DNA of 64,000 nt from Halobellus captivus (GCF_003697845.1 NZ_RDQE01000015.1:1-64000); one strand, 5' to 3'. Positions 34,826-43,372 are shown, counted from the first letter of the stretch. Made by a program: numbers and translations. The notes: a model not told the origin generated them from the sequence alone.

Positions 34826-34962
34826 ACAGGATCCTCGCATAATGGACACTCCGCGTAGACCGCTCGGTGGTCGTCCTTCTCGTACTCGATGAGGAGCATA
34901 CCTGCGGGTATCTCGGTGTCGCAAGCCGGACAGGTTCCGAGGATCGATTGTTCCGACGACAT
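34813..34962 (-). CDS. 49-residue zinc-ribbon protein
   Basis: A short frame with two CxxC pairs, TCPACDTEIPAGM and AECPLCEDPVHPR, separated by a strand (LLIEYEKDDHRAVY): a small zinc ribbon, common in haloarchaea. Its last 13 bases overlap the end of the convergent CARF gene. It is transcribed away from the membrane-protein gene at 35079. Confidence 0.65.
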   Translation of the reverse strand: MSSEQSILGTCPACDTEIPAGMLLIEYEKDDHRAVYAECPLCEDPVHPR

Positions 34963-35078
34963 GGGGGATGAAGCGCTGGAGCGTGTGACACTGTATTCCA
35001 GGCTCCAAGTGTAATAACGGAGTATACGTTCAAAAGTTCGATCCAAGCGAAGTGAAAGTGGAACCCGGAACAAGACCT

Positions 35079-35510
35079 ATGCTGGAACAGTCTGATTATC
35101 CGACAGTGTTCGACGACCTCCATCAGACCATCAACAAGATCCGAGGTGACTTCTCCGGTAACAAGGACACCTCTATCGCTGTGGGTCGGGAGGCCGTTCT
35201 AGAGAACCTCGAATGGATCTACAGTGGCGTGTGCCTGCTACTCCTCTTTGGCGTGCTGAAGTTCAAGGACGCCGTCCTGCTCGCCGTCTACGGTGGTACA
35301 CCATTCGTTCTCGACTCAGGCCTCTTCCTGCAATCCGTCCCGTTGCTCAGTCGTGTGCTGCCGCGTGTGACGATGTTGATGGAGCTCGGGATGGAGTTCG
35401 GGGCTGTAACCGTCGGTATCTCCCTTGGCGCCGTCTACGGCATCTACAGACTCATTGGCGCGGTGAGGATGGGCGTGCCGTACTACGCAGCACTGAAGCG
35501 GGACGATTAG
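35079..35510 (+). CDS. Membrane protein
   Basis: A 143-residue protein; ATG 35079 chosen (a GTG lies 27 bases upstream). An N-terminal helical cytoplasmic part (VFDDLHQTINKIRGDFSG) is followed by two or three membrane helices (NLEWIYSGVCLLLLFGVL, AVLLAVYGGTPFVL, FGAVTVGISLGAVYGIYRLIGAV). No family recognised. The gap before the TFB gene holds a decayed gene fragment on the other strand. Confidence 0.6.
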   Translation: MLEQSDYPTVFDDLHQTINKIRGDFSGNKDTSIAVGREAVLENLEWIYSGVCLLLLFGVLKFKDAVLLAVYGGTPFVLDSGLFLQSVPLLSRVLPRVTMLMELGMEFGAVTVGISLGAVYGIYRLIGAVRMGVPYYAALKRDD

Positions 35511-35527
35511 TCCTGCCCCATCATATC

Positions 35528-35685
35528 CTATGAGAAAGGACTCGATCTGGAGTACAGGAGGTCTAGTGACATTTCGTCGTAGCCCCAGTCGCGGACCTTG
35601 TTCCACTTCTTGCCGTTCTTACGGCAGGCATCGAAGTTCCCCCGACTCCCTGTGTAGGCACTTCAGTCCAGCATAGAGTCTATTG
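35528..35685 (-). pseudogene. Decayed gene fragment
   Basis: On the minus strand two frames each look protein-like: LYAGLKCLHRESGE (about 35685-35640), then, after a frame change, NFDACRKNGKKWNKVRDWGYDEMSLDLL ending at the stop at 35528. Together they look like the C-terminus of one protein broken by a frameshift, with no start codon left. The family is not recognised. Confidence 0.4.
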
Positions 35686-35744
35686 TCCCCTCAATGGGTG
35701 AGGGGCTCGCCGTACTGGCGAGTTCCCTGAACACGGTGAGAACC

Positions 35745-36671
35745 ATGGCAATCAGAGACATCTACGAAACTGACTTCGACGAGGACGTCCAGACGGAGTC
35801 GAGCGCTAATCTGTGTCCCGAGTGCGACGGGCGGGTCACTACCAACGCAGTCGAAACCGTCTGCGAGGACTGCGGCCTCGTCATCGACGAGCAACGGATC
35901 GACCACGGGCCAGAGTGGCGAGGGTTCGACGAAGACGAACGGGAGCGCACGGGCGCTCCGTTGACGGCGGCGCGGCACGATCGAGGGTTGTCGACGGAGA
36001 TCGGCCGCGGGACCGATGCGAACGGGAACGAACTCTCAGGACAGAAGCGACGGCGGCTCGCTCGGATGCGGCGTGAACAGACCCGTGGGCGGTTTCAGTC
36101 GAAAGCTGAACGCAACCTCGCACACGGGCTTAGTGAAGTCCGCCGGATCAGTAGTGCGCTCGAACTGTCCGAGACGCTTCGTGACCAGGCCTGCCAGCTC
36201 TTCCGGAGTGCCCAGAACGAGGACCTCCTGCAGGGCCGGTCGATCGAGGCGATGGCCGCCGCGAGCGTCTACGGCGCGTGTCGGTGTAACGGACGACCAC
36301 GAACGCTCGACGACATCACCGAGTCGGCGCGCGTCGAGCAATCGCGGGTGACGAACGCATACACGACGCTGAATACGGAACTTGGCCTGCCGGCCCAGCC
36401 GGTGACGCCCAGTGCGTTCGTTCCGCAGTTGGCGTCTGAGCTCGACGTCTCCGATCAAATCCGGCAGCGGGCTCGGCAGCTGGCAGAAGCATCCGAATCG
36501 ACCGGAGCAACCACGGGGGTTCGACCATCCGGGTTCGCCGCAGCCTGTCTGTACAAGGCCGGACGCGAAGACGGGCGGTGGCTCACCCAGTCGGACATCG
36601 CTGAAGTAGCGAACGTCTCAGTGGTCACCGTGCGGACCCACCGTGACACACTGGACGAACTGGCTGTCTAA
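35745..36671 (+). CDS. tfb: Transcription initiation factor TFB
   Basis: A 308-residue TFB: an N-terminal zinc ribbon (LCPECDGRVTTNAVETVCEDCGLVIDE), the B-finger/linker with GPEWRGFDEDERERTGAP, and two cyclin repeats (from RISSALELSETLRDQACQLFRSA and AFVPQLASELDVSDQIRQRARQLAE, the latter ending ANVSVVTVRTHRDTLDEL). It links TBP to RNA polymerase at promoters. Haloarchaea have many TFBs that steer different gene sets. Together with tbp at 4155 the plasmid carries its own pair of general factors. ATG 35745 is chosen for the conserved start MAIRDIYE. Confidence 0.96.
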   Translation: MAIRDIYETDFDEDVQTESSANLCPECDGRVTTNAVETVCEDCGLVIDEQRIDHGPEWRGFDEDERERTGAPLTAARHDRGLSTEIGRGTDANGNELSGQKRRRLARMRREQTRGRFQSKAERNLAHGLSEVRRISSALELSETLRDQACQLFRSAQNEDLLQGRSIEAMAAASVYGACRCNGRPRTLDDITESARVEQSRVTNAYTTLNTELGLPAQPVTPSAFVPQLASELDVSDQIRQRARQLAEASESTGATTGVRPSGFAAACLYKAGREDGRWLTQSDIAEVANVSVVTVRTHRDTLDELAV

Positions 36672-36771
36672 CGCCCACACTGCTGATTTTCGGTTGTATG
36701 TCTGTAGGCTGATTGATGTGAGAGCCATTATTTAAACCCGAAGACGAAGCATGATACGGCCAGCTCACTCT

Positions 36772-37659
36772 ATGACCGACCAGTACGCCGACTACGAAGC
36801 CCTCCGACCGCTCGGCGAAGCGACCCACGTTCCCGACGACCAACTCGCCAGTAGTAGTGGCGAGCCCCGGCGGCAACGCTCTGGTGGCGTCGACACGGAC
36901 TATCCAGACGACCCGACAGCAGATGCGACCGAGTGCGCTTCCTGTGGAGCGTCAATCCCCGCTGGCCAGTCGAAGTGCCGGTTCTGTCTCACGAACCATC
37001 TCGAAGGAGCCGACGACCAGGACACATCGAATGTCGAACGGACTCTCCTCCACGTCATCCAGCTGCTCGTAGAGGCGTCGACGTTCTACGGCGCCGTCGC
37101 GAAGGGATCTGCTGCGGCCACCCTCCTCGCGAAGGGAGATGATGACCCAGTAGTCGATGACTGCAAGCTAATCTATGATCTCGACGAGGAACCGGCCCCA
37201 CGGCTTGTCGATCAGTGGCCCTCGCTCCCCTCGGCGACACGGGTCACGTCTGAATGTGGTAATCAGCTGCTCGCGGCTGCTCGTGAGCGGACGGCGTGGA
37301 CAGAGACGACGCAGTCCTGTCACGACGGCGAGCACACGACGTTCCTCTACGAGGAAACCGGGAGTGGGGTTCACTCCGAAGATCGTCTTGCAAGCCTACG
37401 TGAGGACGCAGACGGCGACCTCTGGCTGGTGCCAGCGATTGCGGTCCAGGAATCCGTTGACAAGACCGATACCGAACAGCCACGACGCGAGCGCCCGAAG
37501 AGAACTCACCTCGAGTGTCGGGAGTGTGATCGGAAGACTAAGCATCGATTCCGCGAGTTCGAGGCTGTCCCCGATGACGAGTGGACCGGGCAGCCAATGT
37601 GGGGCTGTCAGCGGTGCGGCACGCCACGCTACGGGCCCGAACCCGAAGCCGATCAGTAA
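36772..37659 (+). CDS. Zinc-finger protein of unknown function
   Basis: A 295-residue protein with an N-terminal zinc ribbon (ECASCGASIPAGQSKCRFC) and a C-terminal one (ECRECDRKTKH...WGCQRCGTPRYG). Between them is a helical part with a hydrophobic helix (LHVIQLLVEASTFYGAVA) and an acidic segment. A TATA-like TTATTTAAA lies about 40 bases upstream of the ATG. It is found next to a TFB gene. No enzymatic motif is visible; a role with nucleic acids is likely but not shown. Confidence 0.65.
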   Translation: MTDQYADYEALRPLGEATHVPDDQLASSSGEPRRQRSGGVDTDYPDDPTADATECASCGASIPAGQSKCRFCLTNHLEGADDQDTSNVERTLLHVIQLLVEASTFYGAVAKGSAAATLLAKGDDDPVVDDCKLIYDLDEEPAPRLVDQWPSLPSATRVTSECGNQLLAAARERTAWTETTQSCHDGEHTTFLYEETGSGVHSEDRLASLREDADGDLWLVPAIAVQESVDKTDTEQPRRERPKRTHLECRECDRKTKHRFREFEAVPDDEWTGQPMWGCQRCGTPRYGPEPEADQ

Positions 37660-37672
37660 AGACGACGTCAAA

Positions 37673-37713
37673 TTAACCAACAATTCTGGTGTCGGCTCGG
37701 AGTTGTTGGTTAA
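37673..37713. repeat. IR41 inverted repeat, copy 4
   Basis: TTAACCAACA 37673-37682 and TGTTGGTTAA 37704-37713, spacer 21 bases, 14 bases after the zinc-finger gene. It opens the cassette region; hairpin leader copy 5 follows 57 bases later. Confidence 0.85.
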
Positions 37714-37769
37714 CAGAAGCCAGCTCGCGACCACCCGACGATACCACACCTGCTGACTGCCCGCCGGTG

Positions 37770-37799
37770 TTTTTCGGCGCCGAGAATTGGCGGAGGCGC
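37770..37799 (+). promoter_or_regulatory. Covarying hairpin leader, copy 5
   Basis: TTTTTCG then GCGCC (37777-37781) / GGCGC (37795-37799), loop GAGAATTGGCGGA; the ATG is four bases further (37804). Confidence 0.65.
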
Positions 37800-37803
37800 A
37801 CAC

Positions 37804-37992
37804 ATGGATCCACGAGACACCCCCGGCTATCGACTCCACCGCGCGCTCAGTAGCCTCACCAGTATCGACAGCGACCAATTGGAGCCCGCTGATCGAGAGC
37901 GAATTAGCACCGCGACGACGCTCCTCGAGCAGGTAGATTTTCTCACCCAACCGAATACGACGAGGGACGGTGACATCAACAGAGAATCCTGA
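37804..37992 (+). CDS. 62-residue helical protein
   Basis: A small acidic protein (starts MDPRDTPGYRLHRALSSLTS) predicted as two helices. It lies directly behind leader copy 5, which supports it being a real gene. No family recognised. Confidence 0.5.
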   Translation: MDPRDTPGYRLHRALSSLTSIDSDQLEPADRERISTATTLLEQVDFLTQPNTTRDGDINRES

Positions 37993-38045
37993 CAGCTCGA
38001 CGCATCGGCAGCGCAACGTCATGTGGCCGTCACAGCGTGAGCAGT

Positions 38046-38074
38046 TGCTCGCCCCCTGAAAGGGTGCGGGGGCG
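38046..38074 (+). promoter_or_regulatory. Covarying hairpin leader, copy 6
   Basis: CGCCCCC (38050-38056) / GGGGGCG (38068-38074), loop TGAAAGGGTGC, 24 bases before the ATG at 38099. Confidence 0.65.
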
Positions 38075-38098
38075 CGAGACCGCTCCCGAGAACAATCC

Positions 38099-38479
38099 AT
38101 GGCAACATTGCAAGCCGCAACGACATCGACCGGCGCGCTCGTATCGGATCCACAGGCAGTCCGCGAGCTCTGTGAGAACCACTGCTTCGGGACGCTCAAC
38201 TGGGAAGTGGACGACGACGGCGAACTCGTTATCTGGGGCTACGACAGCTTCGAAGTGTACGAGGCCCGTGAGAACGGTCTTCCTGACTACGACGGTGGCA
38301 TCGTCACTCACGAGTTCCTCCGGTCGCTCGCGGAGTATCTCGAACCGAACGAAGAATTCGACATCCAGACAGCCGGATTTACCAAGTGCCGGTTTCCCGT
38401 GCTGGCGAAACGGTACGTCGTTCGCGACGGCGAAGTCCTCCACGCGGACCTCAGTTCCCCCGACCCGATCGACGAGTAG
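38099..38479 (+). CDS. Cassette protein of unknown function
   Basis: A 126-residue acidic soluble protein. It has strand-rich stretches (FGTLNWEVDDDGELVIWGYDSFEVYEA) and a helical middle (GGIVTHEFLRSLAEYLEPNEEFDI) then CRFPVLAKRYVVRDGEVLHADL. It is led by hairpin leader copy 6 and followed after five bases by leader copy 7. Family not recognised, though the composition and genomic setting match haloarchaeal plasmid proteins. Confidence 0.6.
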   Translation: MATLQAATTSTGALVSDPQAVRELCENHCFGTLNWEVDDDGELVIWGYDSFEVYEARENGLPDYDGGIVTHEFLRSLAEYLEPNEEFDIQTAGFTKCRFPVLAKRYVVRDGEVLHADLSSPDPIDE

Positions 38480-38483
38480 CGTT

Positions 38484-38511
38484 GTTCGTCCCCCGGGAGG
38501 GGTGCGGGGCG
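38484..38511 (+). promoter_or_regulatory. Covarying hairpin leader, copy 7
   Basis: CCCC (38491-38494) can pair with either of two GGGG runs (38499-38502 or 38506-38509) in CCCCGGGAGGGGTGCGGGG; 36 bases before the ATG at 38548. Confidence 0.6.
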
Positions 38512-38547
38512 ATCCAGTCGTGGGTCGTCCTGCAAGGAGATTGTTCA

Positions 38548-39210
38548 ATGGGCCACCGCGCACTCGTTGCGTACGAACGCACAGACGGACAGTACACGCT
38601 CCACTACTCTCATTGGGGTGCAGCGAATCTCAAGCTCAAGCACCGAATCTCGGCCGAAACACCGTTCGGTGGCGACGACACCGACTCGAAGTGGGCGAAA
38701 CAGCTGCTGGCGGAACTGGCCGATGGCCTCGAAGCAGATGGCGTCGACGGCTACCTCGCCGGCGAGGATCGTCCGTCGTCGGTCGTCAAGCCGAAGCCCC
38801 GTGCCACCGGGCTCACCCTCGACGAGATCGTCGCGGACCACCTCGACTATCTCCACCACGAGGCGATCTTCGTGGTGTCACCCACCTTCGAGGTGACCGC
38901 CTATCGGACGCTGTGGTTCGGGCTGCAGTACGACTCGGAGACGGTCGAACAGGGAGAGACCGTCGGGAACGGCGCGCTCGCGACGGTGCGCTGGTACGAC
39001 GGCAAGCCGGTCGGCGACGGCCACCTACAGGGACAGTTCGCGGCCCTCAAAGACGTCGTCGGCGACATGCTCGATAAGGGCGTCTTCACGCCGTCAACGG
39101 CGATACAGTATCTGAAACGGAAGCTCGCTGAGCGGGTCGGAGACCGACAGGAGCTGCTCATTCCGACCGGAGAATCACCCTTCGAGACAGCGAGTCTCGG
39201 CAAGCCGTAA
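38548..39210 (+). CDS. DUF6735-like protein
   Basis: A 220-residue protein starting MGHRALVAYERTDGQYTLHYSHWGAA, the start I associate with haloarchaeal DUF6735 proteins. It is soluble and acidic; later parts include EAIFVVSPTFEVTAYRTLWFGL and VRWYDGKPVGDGHLQGQF. A GGAG ribosome-binding-like stretch (AAGGAGA) lies ahead of the ATG. The function of the family is unknown. It is the third leader-headed gene in a row, each in the same direction. Confidence 0.7.
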   Translation: MGHRALVAYERTDGQYTLHYSHWGAANLKLKHRISAETPFGGDDTDSKWAKQLLAELADGLEADGVDGYLAGEDRPSSVVKPKPRATGLTLDEIVADHLDYLHHEAIFVVSPTFEVTAYRTLWFGLQYDSETVEQGETVGNGALATVRWYDGKPVGDGHLQGQFAALKDVVGDMLDKGVFTPSTAIQYLKRKLAERVGDRQELLIPTGESPFETASLGKP

Positions 39211-39247
39211 CACCAATCCCTTAGTGGATATCGGGGGACGTCTAAGT

Positions 39248-39532
39248 ATGTCAAATCAGTCTGAAGATGACGTTCGTGTTTGGCTTGTCGAACGGACGTA
39301 CTCCGATGACGAGCAGAACCTGATCATCCTCACCTACGCAACACCCGATGGAGAACAGTACTATCGGAAGGAACGCGCACTCACGTCCTTCACCGACGTC
39401 CGAGATACGACAGCAGCAGTCGATGCTGAACCCGGCAATCTTGGCATGGTCGATGACCCCGACCTCCAGGAGCAATACGCGGCCGAAGCACAGCGAATGC
39501 AGGAGGTTCACGACCCGGACGACGTGATCTGA
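39248..39532 (+). CDS. Small acidic protein
   Basis: A 94-residue protein (starts MSNQSEDDVRVWLVERTYSD). The first half gives beta strands (VWLVERTYSDDEQNLIILTYATPDGEQYYRKERAL), the second is helical (LQEQYAAEAQRMQEVH). ATG 39248 is chosen for the compact N-terminus; the upstream extension lacks protein character. There is no hairpin leader. Family not recognised. Confidence 0.6.
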   Translation: MSNQSEDDVRVWLVERTYSDDEQNLIILTYATPDGEQYYRKERALTSFTDVRDTTAAVDAEPGNLGMVDDPDLQEQYAAEAQRMQEVHDPDDVI

Positions 39533-39593
39533 TACCCGCCAGTAGACATCGCCCCAAGCCATGGGTTATGTCGTGGCAGGCCTTAGTCGGGGT

Positions 39594-40343
39594 ATGCGCG
39601 AACTCGTCTTCGCTCTCGAATACGAGCCCGGCTGCAACAGGGTGGCGGACGCCCTCGCAGACCACCCCGACGCTCGCGTTCGTTCACTCTCGCTGCACGC
39701 CACTGCCGACCAGCTCTGGCGAGTCGACCATGCCACCGGCACTCCGGACGCACTCGACGCCATCGAGGACGCGTTTCGCAACAGCGACTACTACGCCGAC
39801 TGTCTCGCCACCGAGGACTGCGGCGCAACCCAGACCACCCGTGTCCTCGACCGCACGGACGACACGCTCATCCTCTACTCCGACTGGGAGCGGACCCCTG
39901 CCTGTGCCTCAGTCCCCCACATCGCCCGCGACCACCTCGGCGACGGTGTGCTGTTCGAGACCCGTCACGAGGGCCGCCACTACACGTGGCGGCTCATTCA
40001 CTCCGACGAGGGCGATGTGGCGGCGTTCTTCGATTCCCTCGGGGTTGCCGTCGGGGAATGCGCCCAGATGGAGATGCTCCGCACCGCGGATACGACGACA
40101 TCAGCTGGGGGAGGCGACGGGACACCGAGCGGCCTGCCGCCAGCACAGGAGGCCGCACTCCAGGCCGCTGTCGAACACGGCTACTACGAGTCACCCCGCG
40201 AGGTCGACGTCGGCGAACTCGCCGAGCATCTCGACGTGCCACGGTCAACACTCACCTACCGACTCCGTCGGGCGGAAGAACATTTGGCGAAGCAACATGT
40301 CGCCGGCGAGCGGGTAGCGGAAGAACGGCTGGCATCGCACTGA
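39594..40343 (+). CDS. HTH_10 (Bat-type) transcriptional regulator
   Basis: A 249-residue protein. ATG 39594 gives the usual start MRELVFALEYEPG of haloarchaeal Bat-like regulators; an ATG 33 bases upstream is possible. The last 60 residues are the HTH_10 domain (LPPAQEAALQAAVEHGYYESPREVDVGELAEHLDVPRSTLTYRLRRAEEHLAKQ). The middle part contains Cys residues (DCLATEDCG, CASVPH, ECAQMEM) that might bind metal. It sits directly before a Zn/Cd-type exporter with a palindrome between them, so it probably senses the metal and controls that pump. Confidence 0.82.
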   Translation: MRELVFALEYEPGCNRVADALADHPDARVRSLSLHATADQLWRVDHATGTPDALDAIEDAFRNSDYYADCLATEDCGATQTTRVLDRTDDTLILYSDWERTPACASVPHIARDHLGDGVLFETRHEGRHYTWRLIHSDEGDVAAFFDSLGVAVGECAQMEMLRTADTTTSAGGGDGTPSGLPPAQEAALQAAVEHGYYESPREVDVGELAEHLDVPRSTLTYRLRRAEEHLAKQHVAGERVAEERLASH

Positions 40344-40351
40344 GGGCCGCA

Positions 40352-40367
40352 GTTGGAATATTCCAAC
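40352..40367. promoter_or_regulatory. Perfect 16-bp palindrome before the Zn/Cd-type ATPase
   Basis: GTTGGAATATTCCAAC, centred 44 bases before the ATG at 40404 and ahead of a TATA-like CATATGG. It is a likely operator for the neighbouring HTH_10 regulator. Confidence 0.65.
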
Positions 40368-40403
40368 AAAGACATATGGAACTCCCACTCCTACCGTGAG
40401 GTA

Positions 40404-42776
40404 ATGACAGAGAATCCGGACGCAGCAGGAGAAACGAGCGGCGGCGGACAGCGACGTGAGCTGACCGCCCGCCTCGCCGTTCCCGAGATGGACTGTCCCT
40501 CTTGCGCCCAAAAGGTGGACAAGAGCCTCCAGCGTGTCGACGGCATTACTGACGCCACGCTCCAGCCGACCACCGGCACGGCCAACGTCACGTACGACCC
40601 TGATCGGACTAGCGAAGCCGACGTAATCAAGGCGATTGAAGGCGCCGGCTACGAGGTCGTCGGGGGCTCGGACGCTGAGGGCGATGATGAGGACAACCAG
40701 GCGACCGACGGCGTCGACATCGCGCCACCATCGGAGGTCTGGACGAGTCCTCGCGCGAAGAAGACGTGGCTCGGCGCGGCGTTCGTCACGCTCGGCCTCC
40801 TCTTCGAATTCCTCCTCACCGGACAGAACGTCACGGTGGCGAGCGTCCTCGAGTACCCGCTCCACATCGCAGATGTCCTGTTCCTCGGCGCCGTCGCCGC
40901 CAGCGGCATCCCCGTCGTCCGTAGCGGGTACTACTCCGCGAAGAACCGAAGCCTCGACATCGACCTGCTGATGGGGACGGCGATCATCGCGGCGACCGGT
41001 ATCGGCTACTTCGTCGAGGCCGCCACGCTGGCCGTCCTATTCAGCATCGCCGAGCTGCTCGAGGACTACGCGATGGACAGGGCACGGGACTCCCTGCGCG
41101 AGCTGATGGAACTCTCGCCCGACGAGGCGACCGTCCTTCGCGATGGTGAGGAAGTGACCGTTCCCGCCGAGGAGGTCGACGTTGGCGAGACCGTCGTCGT
41201 CCGCCCCGGCGACAAGATTCCGCTCGACGGAACGGTCATCGACGGCGAGAGTGCAGTCGACCAGTCGCCGATCACGGGCGAGAGCGTCCCCGTCGACAAG
41301 ACTGCCGGCGACGAGGTCTACGCCGGCGCGATCAACGAAGAGGGGTACCTCGAGGTAGAGGTCACCTCGACCGCTGGCGATTCGACGCTCTCGCGCATCA
41401 TCGAGATGGTACAGGGCGCACAGGCGAAGAAGACCGAGTCTGAGCAGTTCGTCGACCGCTTCTCCGGCTACTACACACCCCTCGTCGTTGTGCTGGCAAT
41501 CCTGACCGCCGCTATCCCGCCGCTGGTTATCGCCGACCCCATCTCGGTGGACGTGGCCGGGTACGGGTTCACTTTCGCCGGCGACTGGCAGACCTGGTTC
41601 ATCCGCGGGCTCACCCTGCTGGTAATCGCCTGCCCCTGTGCGTTCGTCATCTCCACACCCGTCTCGGTGGTGTCGGGCATCACCAGCGCCGCGAAGAACG
41701 GCGTCCTGATCAAGGGCGGCAACTACCTCGAAGCGATGGGCGAAGTCGATGCCGTCGCGCTCGACAAGACGGGGACGCTCACGAAGGGCGAACTCGCCGT
41801 CACCGATGTCGTCCCGGTCGGCGACACCACTGAGGATGATCTGCTCCGTCGCGCCGCCGGGCTGGAGCGGCGCAGTGAGCACCCCATCGCTGCGGCGATT
41901 CTCGCCCGTGCTGAGGAGGCGGGCGTGGGCGACCTGCCCGACCCGAGTGGCTTCGAGAGCCTCACGGGGAAGGGCATCCGGGGCGAGATCGACGGCGAGA
42001 CGTACTATGCGGGCAAGCCCGCGCTCTTCGAGGAGCTGGGCTTCGACCTCGCTCGAGCACGCCGCGAGACAGACGGCGGCGTCGTGGCGGAAGAGGCGAC
42101 CGAGGCCGACGACGGGGCGTTCGCCGAGGACGCGCTCACCTCACTGGAGCGGGAGGGCAAGACGGTCGTTATCGTCGGGACGGAGTCGGAACTGCTGGGT
42201 GCAATCGCCATCGCCGACGAGGTGCGCCCGGCCTCGAAGCGGGCTGTCGAACGCCTGCACGAGCTGGGCGTCGAGCGCGTGGTGATGCTGACCGGGGACA
42301 ACGAGGGCACCGCCCGCGCCATCGCCGAGCAGGTCGGTGTCGATGAATATCGCGCCGAACTCCTACCCGACGAGAAGGTCGACGCAGTCGAGGAGTTACA
42401 GGCGGAGTACGGGGAGGTCGCGATGGTCGGCGACGGCATCAATGACGCCCCCGCGCTGGCCACTGCGGAGGTCGGCATCGCGATGGGCGCGGCGGGCACC
42501 GACACCGCCCTCGAAACGGCTGATATTGCGTTGATGGGCGACGACATCGGGAAACTCCCGTACCTGTACGACCTGTCGCATACGGCCAACGGCGTGATCC
42601 GGCAGAACATCTGGGCGAGCCTCGGCGTGAAGCTTCTGCTCGCGTTAGGCGTGCCGCTGGGCCTGGTCAGCGTTGCGCTGGCAGTCGTTGTCGGAGATAT
42701 GGGGATGAGCCTCGGCGTCACCGGGAACGCGATGCGGTTGTCACGAATCGAGCCCGATCGAATCATCGACGCCTGA
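40404..42776 (+). CDS. Heavy-metal P1B ATPase, Zn/Cd/Pb type (P1B-2-like)
   Basis: A 790-residue membrane exporter. The start ATG 40404 gives an N-terminal HMA domain with MDCPSCAQKVDKSLQ. Then come membrane helices, TGESVPVDK, the sixth-helix motif CPC (Cys410-Pro-Cys412) in ACPCAFVISTPVSVVSGI, DKTGTLTKGE, HP (SEHPIAAAI), and GDGINDAPAL. The string CPCxxVISTP, the ALMGDDIGKLP segment, and the Asp in the last helix (VVVGDMGMSLGV) are those of ZntA-type pumps for Zn, Cd or Pb rather than copper. Its codon use is more GC-rich than the cassettes around it, so the regulator-pump pair may be a separate insertion. Confidence 0.93.
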   Translation: MTENPDAAGETSGGGQRRELTARLAVPEMDCPSCAQKVDKSLQRVDGITDATLQPTTGTANVTYDPDRTSEADVIKAIEGAGYEVVGGSDAEGDDEDNQATDGVDIAPPSEVWTSPRAKKTWLGAAFVTLGLLFEFLLTGQNVTVASVLEYPLHIADVLFLGAVAASGIPVVRSGYYSAKNRSLDIDLLMGTAIIAATGIGYFVEAATLAVLFSIAELLEDYAMDRARDSLRELMELSPDEATVLRDGEEVTVPAEEVDVGETVVVRPGDKIPLDGTVIDGESAVDQSPITGESVPVDKTAGDEVYAGAINEEGYLEVEVTSTAGDSTLSRIIEMVQGAQAKKTESEQFVDRFSGYYTPLVVVLAILTAAIPPLVIADPISVDVAGYGFTFAGDWQTWFIRGLTLLVIACPCAFVISTPVSVVSGITSAAKNGVLIKGGNYLEAMGEVDAVALDKTGTLTKGELAVTDVVPVGDTTEDDLLRRAAGLERRSEHPIAAAILARAEEAGVGDLPDPSGFESLTGKGIRGEIDGETYYAGKPALFEELGFDLARARRETDGGVVAEEATEADDGAFAEDALTSLEREGKTVVIVGTESELLGAIAIADEVRPASKRAVERLHELGVERVVMLTGDNEGTARAIAEQVGVDEYRAELLPDEKVDAVEELQAEYGEVAMVGDGINDAPALATAEVGIAMGAAGTDTALETADIALMGDDIGKLPYLYDLSHTANGVIRQNIWASLGVKLLLALGVPLGLVSVALAVVVGDMGMSLGVTGNAMRLSRIEPDRIIDA

Positions 42777-42897
42777 TTCTGCGGCGGGAAGTGCGGGCAG
42801 GACGCTCTTCTTTCGGGACTTACCTCCGCTACATCGAGACTAGTTGTGGTTTGTCTGGGGCAGAAAGGACTGAGCCCCACCGTTGGCTCGTGATTTG

Positions 42898-43320
42898 ATG
42901 CCCGAGAATTCAGACGACGATCCATTCCACGATTGCGAGTTAGATCCCGACGCAGTCCTCGGGACGCGCACCTTCCACGATGTCCTGTTCACCGATGAGA
43001 CGGAGACACCGGTGAACGTGCTCACTGGCGAGACGCCCGCACATTCACAGGCGACCGTCGAGGAAGCGAAGGAGTTCGCTGCGAGTATTGACACCGACAC
43101 GCCACAGATTGCACTTCCGGCGTCAGTTGAGACGCAAATCGAGACGCAGAGTAAGCCCTACACGTCGGCTGCGTTCTTCCACTTCAAGGCGACGGGCTCG
43201 CTAAGGCGTCACCGCGCCTACCACGCCGCATATGACTCGGATGCGTTCACCGTCGACTTCGAAGCTGACTACGAGTCCGGAAACCTGACCATCACAGTCG
43301 ATCGAACGAACGAGTCCTAA
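42898..43320 (+). CDS. Cassette-type acidic protein
   Basis: A 140-residue protein. ATG 42898 gives MPENSDDDPFHDCELDPDAVLG. It contains NVLTGETPAHSQATVEEAKEFAASIDTDTPQIALP and a C-terminal part with strands (AFTVDFEADYESGNLTITVDRT). No family recognised. It directly precedes leader copy 8. A function cannot be proposed from sequence. Confidence 0.58.
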   Translation: MPENSDDDPFHDCELDPDAVLGTRTFHDVLFTDETETPVNVLTGETPAHSQATVEEAKEFAASIDTDTPQIALPASVETQIETQSKPYTSAAFFHFKATGSLRRHRAYHAAYDSDAFTVDFEADYESGNLTITVDRTNES

Positions 43321-43340
43321 GAATCGACCGCTAGATCAGG

Positions 43341-43372
43341 GTTTTTCGAGCGCCGGCGATGGGTGCCGGCGC
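43341..43372 (+). promoter_or_regulatory. Covarying hairpin leader, copy 8
   Basis: GTTTTTCGA, then a perfect eight-base stem GCGCCGGC (43350-43357) / GCCGGCGC (43365-43372) with loop GATGGGT; 55 bases before the ATG at 43428. Confidence 0.7.

Noticed and set aside
35052-35078. GTG start at 35052 for the membrane protein ending at 35510
   Set aside because: ATG 35079 gives a normal N-terminus, and the extra residues (VKVEPGTRP) lack protein character.
40404-42776. Calling the 40.4 kb ATPase a copper pump because of its HMA domain
   Set aside because: The CPCxxVISTP segment and the last-helix Asp fit Zn/Cd/Pb-type pumps better than copper-type ones.
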